Origin: Planctomycetota bacterium | GTDB lineage: Bacteria > Planctomycetota > Planctomycetia > Pirellulales > Pirellulaceae | Length of the DNA stretch: 62,948 nucleotides | Assembly (NCBI GenBank): GCA_026692845.1 | Contig: JAPLNM010000128.1 | Span: 1 to 62,948, forward strand | Direction: 5' to 3' | Shown: positions 62,285 through 62,948 of the stretch, in pieces | Layout of the letters: every line of letters starts with the position of its first letter | Numbering within the stretch: the stretch's first letter is position 1 | Notes under the pieces: model-generated | Database searches by the model: none | What the model was told of the DNA's origin: nothing | Seen by the model: only the letters and a program-made list of their open reading frames with translations | Program-made: the position numbers and the translations under genes

Positions 62285-62539
62285 GTGCTAGACCTGATTT
62301 CGATTGGGCTCATTGATTCAACGTGGCTCGACCGACTCTCGCCCGAACTACAGCTACGATTGCAGGAATTGCTCGAAGATCCTGACGGCTACCAACTTGT
62401 TGATTCATCTTCAAGACCACCAAAACAGACCGATGATCGACGTCAAGCACGACGCGAGGTCCTATTACAATCGATCCAGTGGGCTTTCGACGCCGCTTGC
62501 GGCGTTGCGAGAGACATGGGTGTAGATCATGGTCGTTGA
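62285..62539 (+). CDS. small planctomycete-type protein, probably a truncated mobile-element accessory gene
   Basis: 84 residues from a GTG at 62285 with GGGGA upstream. [18 protein letters not shown] and [17 protein letters not shown] form a compact helical motif. Codons directly upstream (GSFRYNEGE) are also protein-like, and an in-frame TAA at 62224 separates them from MSEKIRA at 62203, so the 5' end may be broken. After about residue 36 the sequence becomes random and its 3' end runs antisense to an integrase relic. I regard it as a relic or marginal gene. Confidence 0.4.
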   Translation: MLDLISIGLIDSTWLDRLSPELQLRLQELLEDPDGYQLVDSSSRPPKQTDDRRQARREVLLQSIQWAFDAACGVARDMGVDHGR

Positions 62540-62600
62540 CACATCGGAGTGTCCGAGCAGTTGTTGGATAGTCCGGATATCCTTACCCGATTCGGCGCAC
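62465..62600 (-). pseudogene. C-terminal relic of an integron-type tyrosine recombinase
   Basis: The minus strand reads [13 protein letters not shown] then [14 protein letters not shown] then [15 protein letters not shown] and stop at 62465. [13 protein letters not shown] contains the second catalytic His region and the nucleophile Tyr of the family, and the ending SPLD is characteristic of integron integrases (IntI). Upstream of about 62600 the similarity fades in all frames, so only the last 45 codons remain. Confidence 0.7.
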
Positions 62601-62948
62601 TTGATCGATCAACTTCGATTGCACGACTGCGATAAGCGATTCTGATTCCGCGTCCATAAGAGCCGAATATATCCTGGAAAAGCAAAATTCCACATAACCT
62701 TGAAAACACCAATTCAATATATCCTGGCCGCTAACCAGAGGGAAGCGCTGCGGTAAACATCTGCTCAGTAGGATTTTAGGAATGGGATCCGCTTGACTCC
62801 GCTGACGCCTTATAGCAAATTGGGGTTTGGTTGAGTTATGGTAAACTCAATAGAATATATGTTCTGGCTCGCAGAGCCACGCGCACCCATCATAAGATCT
62901 CGGCCCCCGGGTGGCCTTGAGCCACCGGAGCCCAAGGTTCGTCAGCTA
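62540..62948. other. accessory end region with short direct repeats
   Basis: AATATATCCTGG occurs at 62666-62677 and 62716-62727, 50 bp apart, and a variant AATATAT-GTTCTGG at 62854-62867. No attC-like pair or further gene was seen. The window ends inside this region. Confidence 0.5.

Overview
The window reads as chromosomal DNA of a planctomycete, most likely of the Pirellulaceae type (inference from gene content). Markers are a DUF1559 prepilin-like protein followed by a small lipoprotein, a sulfatase, a DUF1549/DUF1553-type exported protein, a large Ser/Thr kinase, a Tat-exported Gfo/Idh/MocA oxidoreductase, many exported proteins with low-complexity inserts, and a complete planctomycete/verrucomicrobial (PVM) type bacterial microcompartment (BMC) locus. 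Shine-Dalgarno sequences are weak or absent at many starts, so several starts are judgement calls and are flagged.

Layout. 1-760: repeat graveyard with an outer inverted repeat, a REPIN-like pair of covarying hairpins and the relic of a four-helix-bundle (S23-type) gene that runs into the 5' end of a phenylalanine-4-hydroxylase gene. 761-5759: hydroxylase, sulfatase, DUF1559 protein, lipoprotein. 5796-7056 (minus): uppP preceded by a well-folded RNA element with its own intrinsic terminator, the best candidate here for an undescribed RNA. 7176-14000: dnaE2, a DUF1549/1553-like exported protein, aldehyde dehydrogenase. 14181-22370 (plus): exported TPR-like protein coupled to panB, YgiQ-type radical SAM protein, an exported Gly/Pro-rich protein and a membrane Ser/Thr kinase. 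22371-23202: REP-like palindromes, a transposase relic and a second copy of the 5' repeat. 23203-33100: RND efflux pump plus adaptor, Gfo/Idh/MocA oxidoreductase, small membrane protein, UPF0104 membrane protein, AI-2E-family permease.

33170-41999 (minus) is the BMC operon, transcribed deoR, pduL, two BMC-H, ackA, BMC-P, acylating aldehyde dehydrogenase, BMC-P, a 250-residue unknown, BMC-P, class II aldolase, lactate/malate-type dehydrogenase. From knowledge of the related system in Planctopirus limnophila, such compartments break down L-fucose and L-rhamnose: the aldolase cleaves the ketose phosphate to DHAP and lactaldehyde, the aldehyde dehydrogenase makes lactyl-CoA, PduL makes lactyl phosphate, and the kinase makes lactate and ATP. 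Terminal amphipathic helices that look like encapsulation peptides are visible on PduL, the aldehyde dehydrogenase, the unknown protein and the aldolase.

42355-61996: acpS, an exonuclease-BRCT fusion, a PIG-L deacetylase, a hydrolase-like protein without a nucleophile serine, an FHA protein, a lipoate ligase-gcvH-gcvT cluster, an exported esterase, a PSP1-like protein, mnmA, a prolyl oligopeptidase, an M28 peptidase, cstA and a type II glutamine synthetase with a strong terminator. 61997-62948: accessory DNA with the C-terminal relic of an integron-type tyrosine recombinase, a small planctomycete-like ORF and short direct repeats.
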